Part shown: positions 1 through 7,138 of the stretch, in pieces
Numbering within the stretch: position 1 is the first letter of the stretch
Layout: every line of letters begins with the position of its first letter
Assembly (NCBI GenBank): GCA_023431345.1
Contig: JAEYWK010000125.1
Span: 1-24,379, forward strand
Source: Pseudomonadota bacterium
Lineage (GTDB): Bacteria > Myxococcota_A > Polyangia > Polyangiales > Polyangiaceae
DNA length: 24,379 nt
Direction: 5' to 3'
The notes under the pieces: generated by a model
Databases searched by the model: none
Seen by the model: only the letters and a program-made list of their open reading frames with translations
Told to the model about the DNA's origin: nothing
Program-made: the position numbers and the translations under genes

Positions 1-126
1 GCCATCACGCCGCGCCACGCCAAGCGCGTCACGCGATGGGCATCAGGCGAAGCGCAGACCATCCGCTACCGCGATGGCCATCAATCTGCTGGCGTCCAAG
101 ACCATCATCCAAGCGGCGCGCGCACA
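1..126. other. Unassigned DNA flanking the broken istB end
   Basis: This stretch lies beyond the point where the IstB protein stops resembling its family. The istB reading frame continues into it for about 27 unrelated residues before a stop at 43-45. I see no recognisable gene in the 126 bases on either strand. A plus-strand open frame crosses it, but it is too short to assign. It is probably the DNA on the other side of a deletion or insertion that removed the istB 3' end. Confidence 0.4.
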
Positions 127-675
127 GAAGAGCACCTCGACTTCCTCTGCGCGCTGCTGCACGTAGCCGAGGTCATCGAGGATGATGACGTCGAAGGCAT
201 CGAGCCGTCGTAGTGCTCGAGGCAGGGCCAGGTCGCGTTTGGCGGCGAGCAGTTCTTGCACAAGCTTGAACGTCGGCGTGAAAAGGACGGCGTGACCATG
301 CTGCACGAGCGCGTGTCCGAGCGCGCAGGCAGCGTGCGTCTTGCCCGCGCCTGGCAGGCCGAAGCAGAGCACGTTGGCGGTGCGGTCGATGAAGTCACCG
401 CTGGCGAGTTCACGCAGCCGCGGCAGCATGCCTTTGGGTAGGCGTTGTGGGTCGAGGGTGTCGAACGTCTTGGCGGGCGGCAGGTGCGAAGCGCGGAGCA
501 GGCGGTCGCAGCGGCGGAGGCGGCGCTCGCCGAACTCGGCCTCCAGCGTTTCGAGCAGGACCTCGAGTGCGTCGTCGTGGTGTGCGTCGCGAAAGCGCCG
601 TACGCACTCGCTGGCTAACGTGGGCAGCTTGAAGAGCGTGAACAGCTCTTTGATGCGGTCGTCGAGGTTGGTCAT
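43..675 (-). pseudogene. istB: IS21-family helper ATPase IstB, C-terminally broken
   Basis: IstB is the AAA+ ATPase that directs target choice for the IS21 transposase. Residues 1-183 match the family: an N-terminal helical region, a Walker A motif GLPGAGKT at 106-113, a Walker B ILDD at 165-168, and the family stretch DDLGY at 167-171. After EVLF near residue 183 (about position 126) family similarity stops, and the frame ends 27 residues later. Family members are about 250 aa, so roughly 60-70 C-terminal residues with the sensor region are lost. The ATG overlaps the istA stop as ATGA, the usual translational coupling in IS21 elements. The ATPase is unlikely to work. The family assignment is secure. 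That this is a rearrangement rather than a sequencing artefact is inference. Confidence 0.88.
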
Positions 676-2165
676 GACTGACCTCCTGCGAGCAGGGCGT
701 CATAGGCTGCGGGATTGGGCCTCGGAATGCGCACGTCGGGCACGGTGAGCTGCTCGGGCGCCGCGATGGCTTTGACGGATGCGTAGTCGAACCGCTCGCC
801 TCGAGCGAGGAGGGCGTCGAGCGCGACATCGACACGGGATTCGAAGGTGCTGGCTGCGAGGTGAAGGATGCGGACATACTCGATATCGGCACGCTCGCCG
901 CGCGCGTCGACCAAGGCGTCGTAGGCACGACGGAACGTAAGGGAGGGGAAGAGCTCCTCGCGGTAACGATAGCGAGCGAACGCGCCGGGCTTCTTAACCA
1001 GTGACCAAATCACGTGGCGGTAGTCGATGCGGAAGTGCTTGTCGCCGCGCAGTCGCGGCATCGAGGCGACGAGCTTCTTTCGATAGTAGACTTCTACGAC
1101 ATCCGGATGCTGTCGCACTTCGACCTCGCAGCCAATGAGGCGTGACGGCACCGAGTAGGTGCGACGGCTGAAGTGGATCGTGCTCCACTTGCGCACCACG
1201 GCGTTGTAGGTGGTGTAGGCCGGCAAGCGCGCCGGCGGCAGCGACCGTAGGCGCGGCATCTCGTCGATGAGCCGAGCCTGAGTCACTTCATTGAGCCGTG
1301 ACACGAGCCCTTGAACGAAGGCCATGTACTCGTCGACGCTGCCGAAGTCGCGACTTCCGCGAACAATTAGGGCCTGCTCGAGGGCGGACTTGAGCAGGTG
1401 GTTGGCTTTCTCGACGGCACCGTTTTGGTTGGATTTTCCCGGCTCGATGCGAGTCGAACGGAGCTGATAGTGCTCAAGCACCTGAGCGAAGCGCTGATTG
1501 AGCTCACGGCCGCCGCTGGGCAGCTCGTGGGTAGCGGCGGACAGGTTGTCGCTACGCAGCACCTCGGGCACGCCACCCAGCCGCCAAAAGGCGTCCTGGA
1601 GGCCGCAGACGAGGGCCTCGAACGTCTCGCTGAACGCGAGCGTTACGGAGCGCCATCGACTGAACGTGAGCAAGAACTGAAACAGCAGGTGTGCGAAGAC
1701 CTGGCCGGCAATCCGAACGCCGAGCGACGTGCAGTCCGTGAAGTCGACCGCCGCCTCTCGACCGGGCACGTGCTCTTGCTCGAAGAACACCTCGCGCTCG
1801 GGGCCATGCATAGCGCGCCAGTCGCGAACACGCCGCTGGAGCGTCCGCAGGTGCTTGTCCGTGAAGCGCTGACCGTGCGCGCGGCGCAGCACCTCGATAA
1901 TTGCCGTCGCCTCCAGAATGCCGTCCTGGTCGCGCTCCGGGTTACCGCGCTCCAGCAGCGGCACGACCTCGGCGTCCCAGACGTCGGCGAACACGTCTTC
2001 GCGAGTCCGCCAGTGTCGCGCCTTCTTCGCCTGCGACGGCAGCGGGCCCGCCTTCCAAGTGTGCGCGCTACGCGCGCTCATTCCGGCCGCTGCCGCAGCG
2101 GCCTCAACAGTCTTTCCTACAGCCATTTTCAGCCTCAGAAGCTGAACCTGCTTGTCCGTGACCAT
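672..2165 (-). CDS. istA: IS21-family transposase IstA
   Basis: This is a full-length (497 aa) DDE transposase of the IS21/IstA type, which cuts and joins the element ends together with IstB. An N-terminal helix-turn-helix region covers about residues 1-40. The integrase core has the catalytic triad at D141 (AVDFTD), D206 (RSDNL) and E252 (AVEKAN). The C-terminal beta domain carries the RTYSVPSRL stretch typical of IstA. The ATG at 2165 is preceded by GGAG with a 4-nt spacer. The stop overlaps the istB start. The gene itself looks intact, but its partner is broken, so the element is probably immobile unless IstB is supplied in trans. Confidence 0.93.
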   Translation of the reverse strand: MVTDKQVQLLRLKMAVGKTVEAAAAAAGMSARSAHTWKAGPLPSQAKKARHWRTREDVFADVWDAEVVPLLERGNPERDQDGILEATAIIEVLRRAHGQRFTDKHLRTLQRRVRDWRAMHGPEREVFFEQEHVPGREAAVDFTDCTSLGVRIAGQVFAHLLFQFLLTFSRWRSVTLAFSETFEALVCGLQDAFWRLGGVPEVLRSDNLSAATHELPSGGRELNQRFAQVLEHYQLRSTRIEPGKSNQNGAVEKANHLLKSALEQALIVRGSRDFGSVDEYMAFVQGLVSRLNEVTQARLIDEMPRLRSLPPARLPAYTTYNAVVRKWSTIHFSRRTYSVPSRLIGCEVEVRQHPDVVEVYYRKKLVASMPRLRGDKHFRIDYRHVIWSLVKKPGAFARYRYREELFPSLTFRRAYDALVDARGERADIEYVRILHLAASTFESRVDVALDALLARGERFDYASVKAIAAPEQLTVPDVRIPRPNPAAYDALLAGGQS

Positions 2166-2591
2166 TGGGCTCCAAAGTTGCCGGCCACCTGGCTGGATGC
2201 TCTGGATCTAGATCATCGCACACGCCGTCAGCACGCCCCCGACTCTGCAAATCTAATTGTCGTCGGGCTGCAGGAGTAATTGTCGCCGATCACCCGCCGA
2301 CTACAGGCGACGCGACAAGCTCGGTACCGCGATCGCCGTACCAAGTTCTCGGCGCAGAAAGTGACGCATCAGTCGATGACGGAAGCTCCGGTCCCGACGA
2401 TGGATCTGGTCGCGCCGGCACTCGAGTCCGGCGGAAAGGACCGGGAAGATGCGTTGGTTCGCGACCGAAATCTCTGCTCGCTTTGCGGGGCGCCGCTGCC
2501 CGCGTGGGCGACGCTCACACCGCAGCGACGGCGGGCACGCCGTGCACCTCGCCCTCCGCGGGGGCCGCCTCGGCGGTGAGCGGAGGCGACT
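2166..2591. other. Intergenic DNA between two divergent IS21 elements
   Basis: These 426 bases separate the divergent istA genes, so they must hold the upstream ends of both elements. I see no credible gene here: the open frames lack family resemblance, and the longest overlap one another on opposite strands. The 9-bp sequence TAATTGTCG occurs twice (2254 and 2277). TGTCGC at 2281 is matched by GCGACA ending at 2317. IS21 ends typically begin with TGT and carry internal repeats, so the element boundary probably lies in 2250-2320. A GGAGG at 2582-2586 serves the downstream istA. Confidence 0.5.
2254..2285. repeat. 9-bp direct repeat, candidate IS21 end repeats
   Basis: TAATTGTCG is found at 2254-2262 and again at 2277-2285, a 23-bp period. 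The following bases are also alike (TCG and CCG). Multiple short repeats near the termini are known in IS21 elements and bind the transposase. Just downstream, TGTCGC (2281-2286) and GCGACA (2312-2317) form an inverted pair. The exact element terminus cannot be fixed from this single copy. Confidence 0.35.
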
Positions 2592-3589
2592 ATGATTCCC
2601 AAGGAGACGGAGGCGGAGGTGCTGCGCCTCTTCCACGCCGAGAAGTGGCGCATCGGGACTATTGCCTCACAGCTCGGCGTCCACCACACCACGGTTCAGC
2701 GCGTTCTGCGCCAGGCCGGTGTCGAGATGAAGACGGTGGCGCCGCGGCCATCGATGGCGGACGCGTACGTCCCGTTCGTCGTCCAGCAACTCGAGAAGTA
2801 CCCAGGGCTTCGCGCCAGCCGGCTGTTCGAGATGGTTAGGGACCGCGGCTATCAAGGCGGGGCCGATCACTTCCGGCGTATCGTCTCGCGCCACCGACCG
2901 CGTCAGCCGGCGGAGGCCTTTCAACGCCTCAAGACGCTGCCAGGCGAGCAAGGCCAAGTGGACTGGGCCCATTTCGGCAAGCACACGGTGGGCCGTGCCG
3001 AGCGCCCGCTTTGGGCCTTCGTGATGGTGCTCAGCTTCTCGCGGCAGGTCTTTCTCCGCTTCTTTCTTGGCGCCGCCATGCCGTTCTTCATCCGCGGCCA
3101 CGTCGACGCTTTTGCCTTCTTCGGCGGCGCGCCGCGCGTCCTGCTCTACGACAACCTCAAGAGCGCCGTGCTCGAGCGGCAAGGTGACATCATCCGCTTC
3201 AATCCCAAGCTGCTCGAGCTTGCGGCGCATTATCACGTCGAGGCTCGACCTGTGGCGGTGGCCCGTGGCAACGAGAAGGGACGGGTGGAGCGCGCTATCC
3301 GCTACGTGCGCGACGCCTTCTTTGCCGCGCGCAAGTACTCGGACATCGCCGACCTCAATCGGCAGGCGGAGGAGTGGTGCCGTGGCGCCTCGTCCGAGCG
3401 CAAATGGGTCGACGACAAATCGCGCACCGTCCGTGATGCCTTCTCGGATGAGCAGGGTCGCCTCCTTCCGCTCCCAAACGACCCATTCCCTGCAGTCGAG
3501 CGCGTCGAGGTCGAGGTGGGGAAAACTCCTTACGCACGTTTCGACCTCAACGACTACTCGGTTCCGCACGACCGTGTCGTCCGGCAGCG

Positions 3590-3767
3590 GATCGACCTTG
3601 GACACCTTGTACTTGGCGCGGGCTATCACGACGCGCACCTCGGAGGGCCGCTGATAGCCGAGCTTCCAGTCGACGAACGTGGCGCCACTGGCCTCGAGCT
3701 CGGGGTCACGAATCTCGATGCGACGTTGGGGCAGATGGTTTGCGTCCGCCAAGTTTCTGCGCCCCAT
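3590..3767 (-). pseudogene. Relic of an unknown minus-strand gene, 5' part
   Basis: Between the istA break point and the abiE promoter, the minus strand reads as a credible protein piece of about 59 residues starting MGRRNLADANHL and ending near KVSKVDPLPDD. Nearly all third codon positions are G or C, as in real genes of this host. The plus-strand istA frame over the same bases has mixed third positions. The frame is open upstream to an in-frame stop near 3850. It runs on at its 3' end only as antisense of istA. I do not recognise the family. The likeliest reading is the start of a gene cut by the mobile element. Confidence 0.35.
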
Positions 3768-3815
3768 GGGCGTGAAATTGCCCTGGTTTGGACCCTTCTC
3801 CGAAAGCCCTCCGGT

Positions 3816-3843
3816 TTGACTCGTTGCATTATGTCGGTATATT
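3816..3843 (+). promoter_or_regulatory. Sigma70-type promoter of abiE, leaderless
   Basis: TTGACT at 3816-3821 and TATATT at 3838-3843 are separated by 16 bp and match the -35 and -10 consensus at 5 of 6 positions each. The abiEi ATG at 3851 comes 7 nt after the -10, where transcription would normally start. No Shine-Dalgarno is possible, so the transcript is predicted to be leaderless. It is the best consensus promoter I found in the window. Confidence 0.7.
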
Positions 3844-3850
3844 GCTTCTT

Positions 3851-4453
3851 ATGCCGACGATTGGGGCCGCCAAAAAGTACACTATTCCGCAGGGGTTGGG
3901 TGTTCTTCGTCCGAGAGATGTCGCCGCGAAGGGCGTCTCACGGACGCGCATTCAGCGGCTTTCCGAGTCGGGTGAGCTAGAGCGAGTGGGGCGGGGCCTC
4001 TACGTTCCAACGGGCGCGAAGATCACGGAAAACCACACGCTGGTCGAGGCAGCCACGCGAGTACCCAGCGGCGTCGTCTGCCTTCTATCCGCCCTGGCCT
4101 TTCACAAGCTCACCACGCAGAGCCCGCACGAGGTTTGGCTGGCGATCGACGTGAAGGCTCGGAAGCCGAGCGCCGACTGGCCGCCGCTGCGCATCGTGAG
4201 GTTCTCCGGAGTGGCTCGGGCGTTCGGCGTTGAGAGCCATGCGATCGAGGGTGTTGACGTGCGTATCACGTCGCGGGCGAAGACGGTGGCGGATTGCTTC
4301 AAGTACCGGAACAAGATCGGCATCGACGTGGCTATCGAGGCTCTTCGCGGGTATCTTGGCAAGCGAGGTCGGTCGATGGATGAGCTTCAGCGTGCTGCCG
4401 AGGCTTGCCGCGTCAGCCGCGTCATGCGGCCCTACCTTGAGGCGCTTGCGTGA
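3851..4453 (+). CDS. abiEi: AbiEi-type antitoxin (type IV toxin-antitoxin)
   Basis: This 200-aa protein matches the AbiEi/AbiGi antitoxin family. The N-terminal part (about 10-60) is a winged helix with the typical run from LRPRDVAAKGVSRTRIQRL to RVGRGLYVP. It is followed by the conserved C-terminal domain with SALAFHKLTTQ (about 78-88), WLAIDVKARKP and ITSRAKTVADCFKYR. AbiEi proteins silence their own operon through the winged helix and neutralise AbiEii without the usual direct contact. The chosen ATG lies 7 nt after a strong -10. An upstream TTG in frame (3788) would begin upstream of that promoter and is rejected. The stop overlaps the toxin start by GTGA, indicating coupling. The operon sits directly next to IS debris, consistent with horizontal gain. 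Confidence 0.92.
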   Translation: MPTIGAAKKYTIPQGLGVLRPRDVAAKGVSRTRIQRLSESGELERVGRGLYVPTGAKITENHTLVEAATRVPSGVVCLLSALAFHKLTTQSPHEVWLAIDVKARKPSADWPPLRIVRFSGVARAFGVESHAIEGVDVRITSRAKTVADCFKYRNKIGIDVAIEALRGYLGKRGRSMDELQRAAEACRVSRVMRPYLEALA

Positions 4454-5367
4454 CACCGCTGCCGCCAAAGAATCTGGCGCACTCGGTTCGCGATCGACTG
4501 CTCAAGCTCGCCAAGGCACGAGGCGAGGACTTCAACTTCGTGCTCGTTCGGTACGCTCTGGAGCGTTTGCTCTACCGACTGAGCAAGTCTGCCCACGGCG
4601 GGGAGTTCATCCTGAAGGGCGCCATGCTTTTCGTGATTTGGTCGAAGCACCCGCACCGAGCTACCAAGGACCTGGACCTCCTTGGCGCTGGTTCGCCCGA
4701 CCTCGACCGCCTTGCTCAGGTATTCCGCGATGTTTGTGCGACTTCTGTCGAGGATGACGGCGTTAGCTTCGAGCCCCAAAGCGTCGAAGCACGCCGAATC
4801 AAGGAGGATGCCGAGTACGAGGGCGTGCGGATCACCCTCAATGGCAAGCTCGGTTCCGCCCAGCTCGCGGTGCAGGTTGATGTCGGTTTTGGCGACTCGG
4901 CCGTTCCCTCGCCAATGACGATTGAGTTCCCGACACTGCTTCCCTTTCCGGGACCTGTCATCCGAGCCTATGCCAAGGAAACCGTCGTCGCGGAGAAACT
5001 GCACGCGATGGTCGATCTCGGGATGGCGAACACCAGGATGAAGGACTTCTTCGATCTCTGGTTTCTCTGCCGCGAGTTCGATTTCGATGGGGCACAGCTT
5101 GTTGCCGCTATCCGCAGTACGTTCGAGCGCCGGCAGACGCCCGTTCCTGCTGGGCTGCCGTTGGCCCTGACAGACTCGTTCGCGTTGGACACCACCAAGG
5201 GTGTGCAGTGGTCCGCGTTCCTGGCACGGTCCCGTGTGGTAGATACAGCACTCTCGCTGCCGGAGGTGGTAATCGTCGTCGCCTCATTCTTGGCGCCCGT
5301 GCTCGAAGCGGTAGCGGGCGGACCCAGCAACGCGGGCTCATGGAAACCGGGTGGTCCGTGGGCCTAG
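4450..5367 (+). CDS. abiEii: AbiEii-type nucleotidyltransferase toxin
   Basis: This 305-aa protein belongs to the AbiEii/AbiGii (DUF1814) nucleotidyltransferase-like toxins, which cause reversible growth arrest and abort phage infection. Related toxins add nucleotides to tRNA ends. Visible motifs are KGAMLF at 56-61, the metal-binding DLD at 74-76, a third acidic residue D144 in VQVDVGF, EK at 182-183, and RMKDFFDL at 196-203 with the conserved K-D-x-x-D. All key positions are present, so the toxin should be active. It starts with GTG inside the abiEi stop. The C-terminal WKPGGPWA resembles normal family ends, so it is complete. The stop TAG overlaps by two bases the stop of the convergent nucleotidyltransferase fragment. 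Confidence 0.93.
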   Translation: MTPLPPKNLAHSVRDRLLKLAKARGEDFNFVLVRYALERLLYRLSKSAHGGEFILKGAMLFVIWSKHPHRATKDLDLLGAGSPDLDRLAQVFRDVCATSVEDDGVSFEPQSVEARRIKEDAEYEGVRITLNGKLGSAQLAVQVDVGFGDSAVPSPMTIEFPTLLPFPGPVIRAYAKETVVAEKLHAMVDLGMANTRMKDFFDLWFLCREFDFDGAQLVAAIRSTFERRQTPVPAGLPLALTDSFALDTTKGVQWSAFLARSRVVDTALSLPEVVIVVASFLAPVLEAVAGGPSNAGSWKPGGPWA

Positions 5368-5549
5368 CTGACTGCGAAAGGGGTCGCAGATAACGTCGGA
5401 ATATCGTCGAATATGTCGATGTCGCCCGTGGTTCGGGGGAAACCGTGCGCAGCGAGGGCGTAGGCTCCCACGATCAAGAACTCGACACCGTTGTCGATAA
5501 AGACCCTGGCGATGTCGACGAAGTCCTCGTTGACGTCCATCGCCTTCAA
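5364..5549 (-). pseudogene. Truncated MNT-like nucleotidyltransferase fragment
   Basis: The first 47 residues are the start of a small nucleotidyltransferase-fold protein (MNT/DUF6036-like). FLIVGAYALAAHGF (24-37) and RTTGDIDIF (39-47) carry the nucleotide-binding glycine and the metal-binding D43-x-D45. After F47 the family sequence stops, and 14 unrelated residues lead to a stop whose codon overlaps the abiEii stop. Intact relatives are about 140-200 aa, so most of the protein is gone. The start is TTG at 5549, overlapping the stop of the upstream 79-aa gene (TTGA), or ATG at 5540. It was presumably the second gene of a two-gene cassette cut when the abiE segment joined. Confidence 0.75.
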
Positions 5550-5785
5550 CGCTCACGCCGTGTCAGGGTGCCGGGCATGTTCTTGCGCTCATAAGTAGCG
5601 ATCGGCATGCCTGCCACCGACCAGGCCTCCTTCGCGAGCGGCCACATCATGGCGAGGCGCTCGTCCACCGTTGACCGGTCCAGAGCGTCGCGCAGCGGCT
5701 CTTGGCCCAGGTCGAAGCGGCGCACAGGCCAGTCGGAAGCTCGCTGCCGTCGGCGGTCCGCTCGTGCCTTCGCGTCCGGGTCCAT
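5546..5785 (-). CDS. 79-aa partner protein of an MNT-like nucleotidyltransferase
   Basis: This is a small, charged, soluble protein (MDPDAKARADRR...). Its second half contains STVDERLAMMWPLAKEAWS, a helix-rich segment of a type I associate with small proteins encoded just before nucleotidyltransferase-fold genes. Its stop overlaps the start of the truncated nucleotidyltransferase, so the two were a translationally coupled pair. Function is unknown; by analogy it could be the partner (antitoxin-like or adaptor) of the nucleotidyltransferase. The ATG at 5785 is chosen because an extended -10 lies 7 nt before it and there is no Shine-Dalgarno. The frame stays open upstream to 5953, but that part looks non-coding. 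Confidence 0.65.
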   Translation of the reverse strand: MDPDAKARADRRRQRASDWPVRRFDLGQEPLRDALDRSTVDERLAMMWPLAKEAWSVAGMPIATYERKNMPGTLTRRER

Positions 5786-5792
5786 CGCCCCG

Positions 5793-5801
5793 ATTCTAGC
5801 A
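5793..5801 (-). promoter_or_regulatory. Extended -10 of the 79-aa gene, leaderless
   Basis: The minus strand reads TGCTAGAAT, a TGn extended -10 with 5 of 6 matches to TATAAT. The hexamer ends 7 nt before the ATG at 5785, so transcription should start at or beside the start codon. No convincing -35 is seen, as is common for extended -10 promoters. Confidence 0.5.
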
Positions 5802-5968
5802 GAGCTATTCCTCCAGCGGGGCCGTTGACCGCGTTCGGAATCGTCCCCGAATCGTCTCCAGGGCACCGAAAGGACGCGAGCAGTAGCGACCAGCGCCTGG
5901 AGGGCGAGCGGTGGCGCCAGTTCGTCTGCGGGCGCAAGTACCCCCTCGTGCACTCCAGCGAAGCCGAG

Positions 5969-6551
5969 CTACTTGGCTTCGGCCGGTGGCGTCGGCCAGA
6001 GCGCTTCAAGCTCGATCTCGATGGCGCCAAACGGTTCGAGGCGCACGCGGTCCGTTCCGCCACCAGTCACCACGAGGCGATAGCCGTCGCCATCGAGTCG
6101 GTAGACTTCGACCATGTGCTCGAGCGGATTGACGAGCCAAACCTGGGAGACGCGCTCGCGGGCGTAGATAGGCAGCTTGCGTTTCGCGATCGACGCGCTC
6201 GTTGCCCGGCGAGACCACCTCACATGCCCAGTCGGGCGCCAGCTCTAGAAATGCAGTTGGCGGCACTGCGGGCAGCCGTGACCGTAGCCAACCCGCCAAG
6301 TCAGGAACGAGAATGTCACGACCGAGGTGAAGCTCGGGTTCGTCGAGGATGATCCATCCGCCCGGTCCGCCACGACCCCGGTGGAAGGCGCCGCCCAGAT
6401 CCATGCCGAGTACTGACGCGGCCTCGGCGTGGGGTCCCGCGGGCCGTAGGCTCGTGTGGAGGTCCCCATTCAACACCTCGGCAACGACATGCTCGGGGGC
6501 ACGCAGGACGTCTTCGTAGGTCGCTTGGCCGCGGGCTGCATCGGCGGCCAT
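5969..6551 (-). pseudogene. Uma2-family endonuclease gene, frameshifted
   Basis: Uma2 (DUF820) proteins are PD-(D/E)XK-fold nucleases, often multicopy and of unclear role. The first 123 codons align residue for residue with the intact copy at 11429-12010, about four residues in five identical by eye. They include EPELHL, VPDLAGW and CEVVSPG. A run of three T at 6182-6184 replaces TT in the intact copy. This one-base insertion shifts the frame between the conserved E111 and the catalytic lysine. The lost frame resumes as KLPIYARERV through to PAEAK and stops at 5969, so the 3' half is otherwise preserved. The product would lack the catalytic lysine and the C-terminal third. The lesion looks recent because no other disruption is seen. 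Confidence 0.9.
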
Positions 6552-6558
6552 GAACGCG

Positions 6559-6567
6559 ACTTTAGCA
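6559..6567 (-). promoter_or_regulatory. Extended -10 of the Uma2 pseudogene
   Basis: The minus strand reads TGCTAAAGT, ending 7 nt before the ATG at 6551. The intact Uma2 paralogue has TGATAGAGT at the same distance, so the element is conserved between copies while the 7-nt spacer sequence has drifted. There is no Shine-Dalgarno. Confidence 0.5.
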
Positions 6568-6748
6568 CGCGGAGGCCGCGTCGTTCCGTCTTGGAGCTCC
6601 GGGGCACTTGCCTGTGCCTACGGGTTCGCGAGGAGGCTCGGGAATCAGGCATCTCGCACGCTGGCGTTGCCTGCGCCCGCCGTCGAGTGTTCTGCTTTGG
6701 CGCTAGCATGGGGAGCCCGCGAATGATGAATCGAAGAGGAAGCGAGCC

Positions 6749-7138
6749 GTGGGGATGGCAAGGCGGCATGGCTCCGCGCTGTGCGGCAACCAAGATCGCC
6801 GCGCGTACGCCGGCGGCGTGAACGGCGTCTTGTGGCGCAGTGTCGACGACGGTGTCACGTGGGAGCGCTTGCCGGACTTGCCCGACAGGGCCGAAGTCTG
6901 CGGCTTGCACGCCGGACGCGGCGGCGAACTTTGGGTGCTGAGCGGCAGCGCAGGATGCCGCGAGACTCGTCTGTGGTCGTCGCGCGATGGTTTGGAGCCA
7001 GAGGCGCTCGAGAGATCGGGCATGGAGGCCGACCTCGAGAGATTGACCTGGCGGATCGGAGGATCGTCCAGAAAAGAAGCGTTTAAAGTCCCGTCAATTC
7101 GGCTAGCGCCGAGCGGCGCGTGCGACGCTCGGCTGGCG
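6749..7138 (+). pseudogene. Asp-box (BNR) repeat fragment, in frame with the symporter gene
   Basis: The frame from GTG 6749 encodes VNGVLWRSVDDGVTWERL, a perfect Asp-box (S-x-D-x-G-x-T-W), and a weaker second one, RLWSSRDG, about 45 residues later. Asp-boxes fold into beta-propellers of sialidase-like or YCF48-like extracellular proteins. Only about one and a half blades are present, far too little for a propeller. The frame runs without a stop into the GPH symporter, so a 610-aa fusion could be translated. A GAGGA about 9 nt before GTG 6749 is a usable ribosome site. The membrane protein family has no such domain, so I read this as the remnant of a deleted propeller gene fused by chance. 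Confidence 0.5.

Larger units (their letters stand above)
2592..3980 (+). pseudogene. istA: Second IS21-family IstA transposase, C-terminally disrupted
   Basis: Residues 1 to about 330 are a good IS21-type transposase from a different subgroup than the minus-strand one. A helix-turn-helix (about 10-45) is followed by a DDE core with D124 (GQVDWAHF), D187 (LLYDNLK) and E233 (GRVERAIR). The C-terminal NDYSVPH signature sits at 320-326. Similarity ends near residue 330 (about 3582). The rest of the frame to 3980 has poor codon usage and overlaps the start of abiEi, so it is not genuine. No istB follows. The start is supported by GGAGG at 2582-2586, 5 nt before the ATG. About 80-150 C-terminal residues are missing compared with usual IstA lengths, so it is probably inactive. 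Confidence 0.85.

Noticed and set aside
1398..2279. 293-aa plus-strand open frame opposite istA
   Set aside because: It is fully antisense to the IS21 transposase, whose catalytic motifs are in place. Its composition is that of a shadow frame.
3788..3850. Longer abiEi start at TTG 3788
   Set aside because: It would place the start upstream of the strong promoter at 3816-3843, so the codons would not be transcribed from it.
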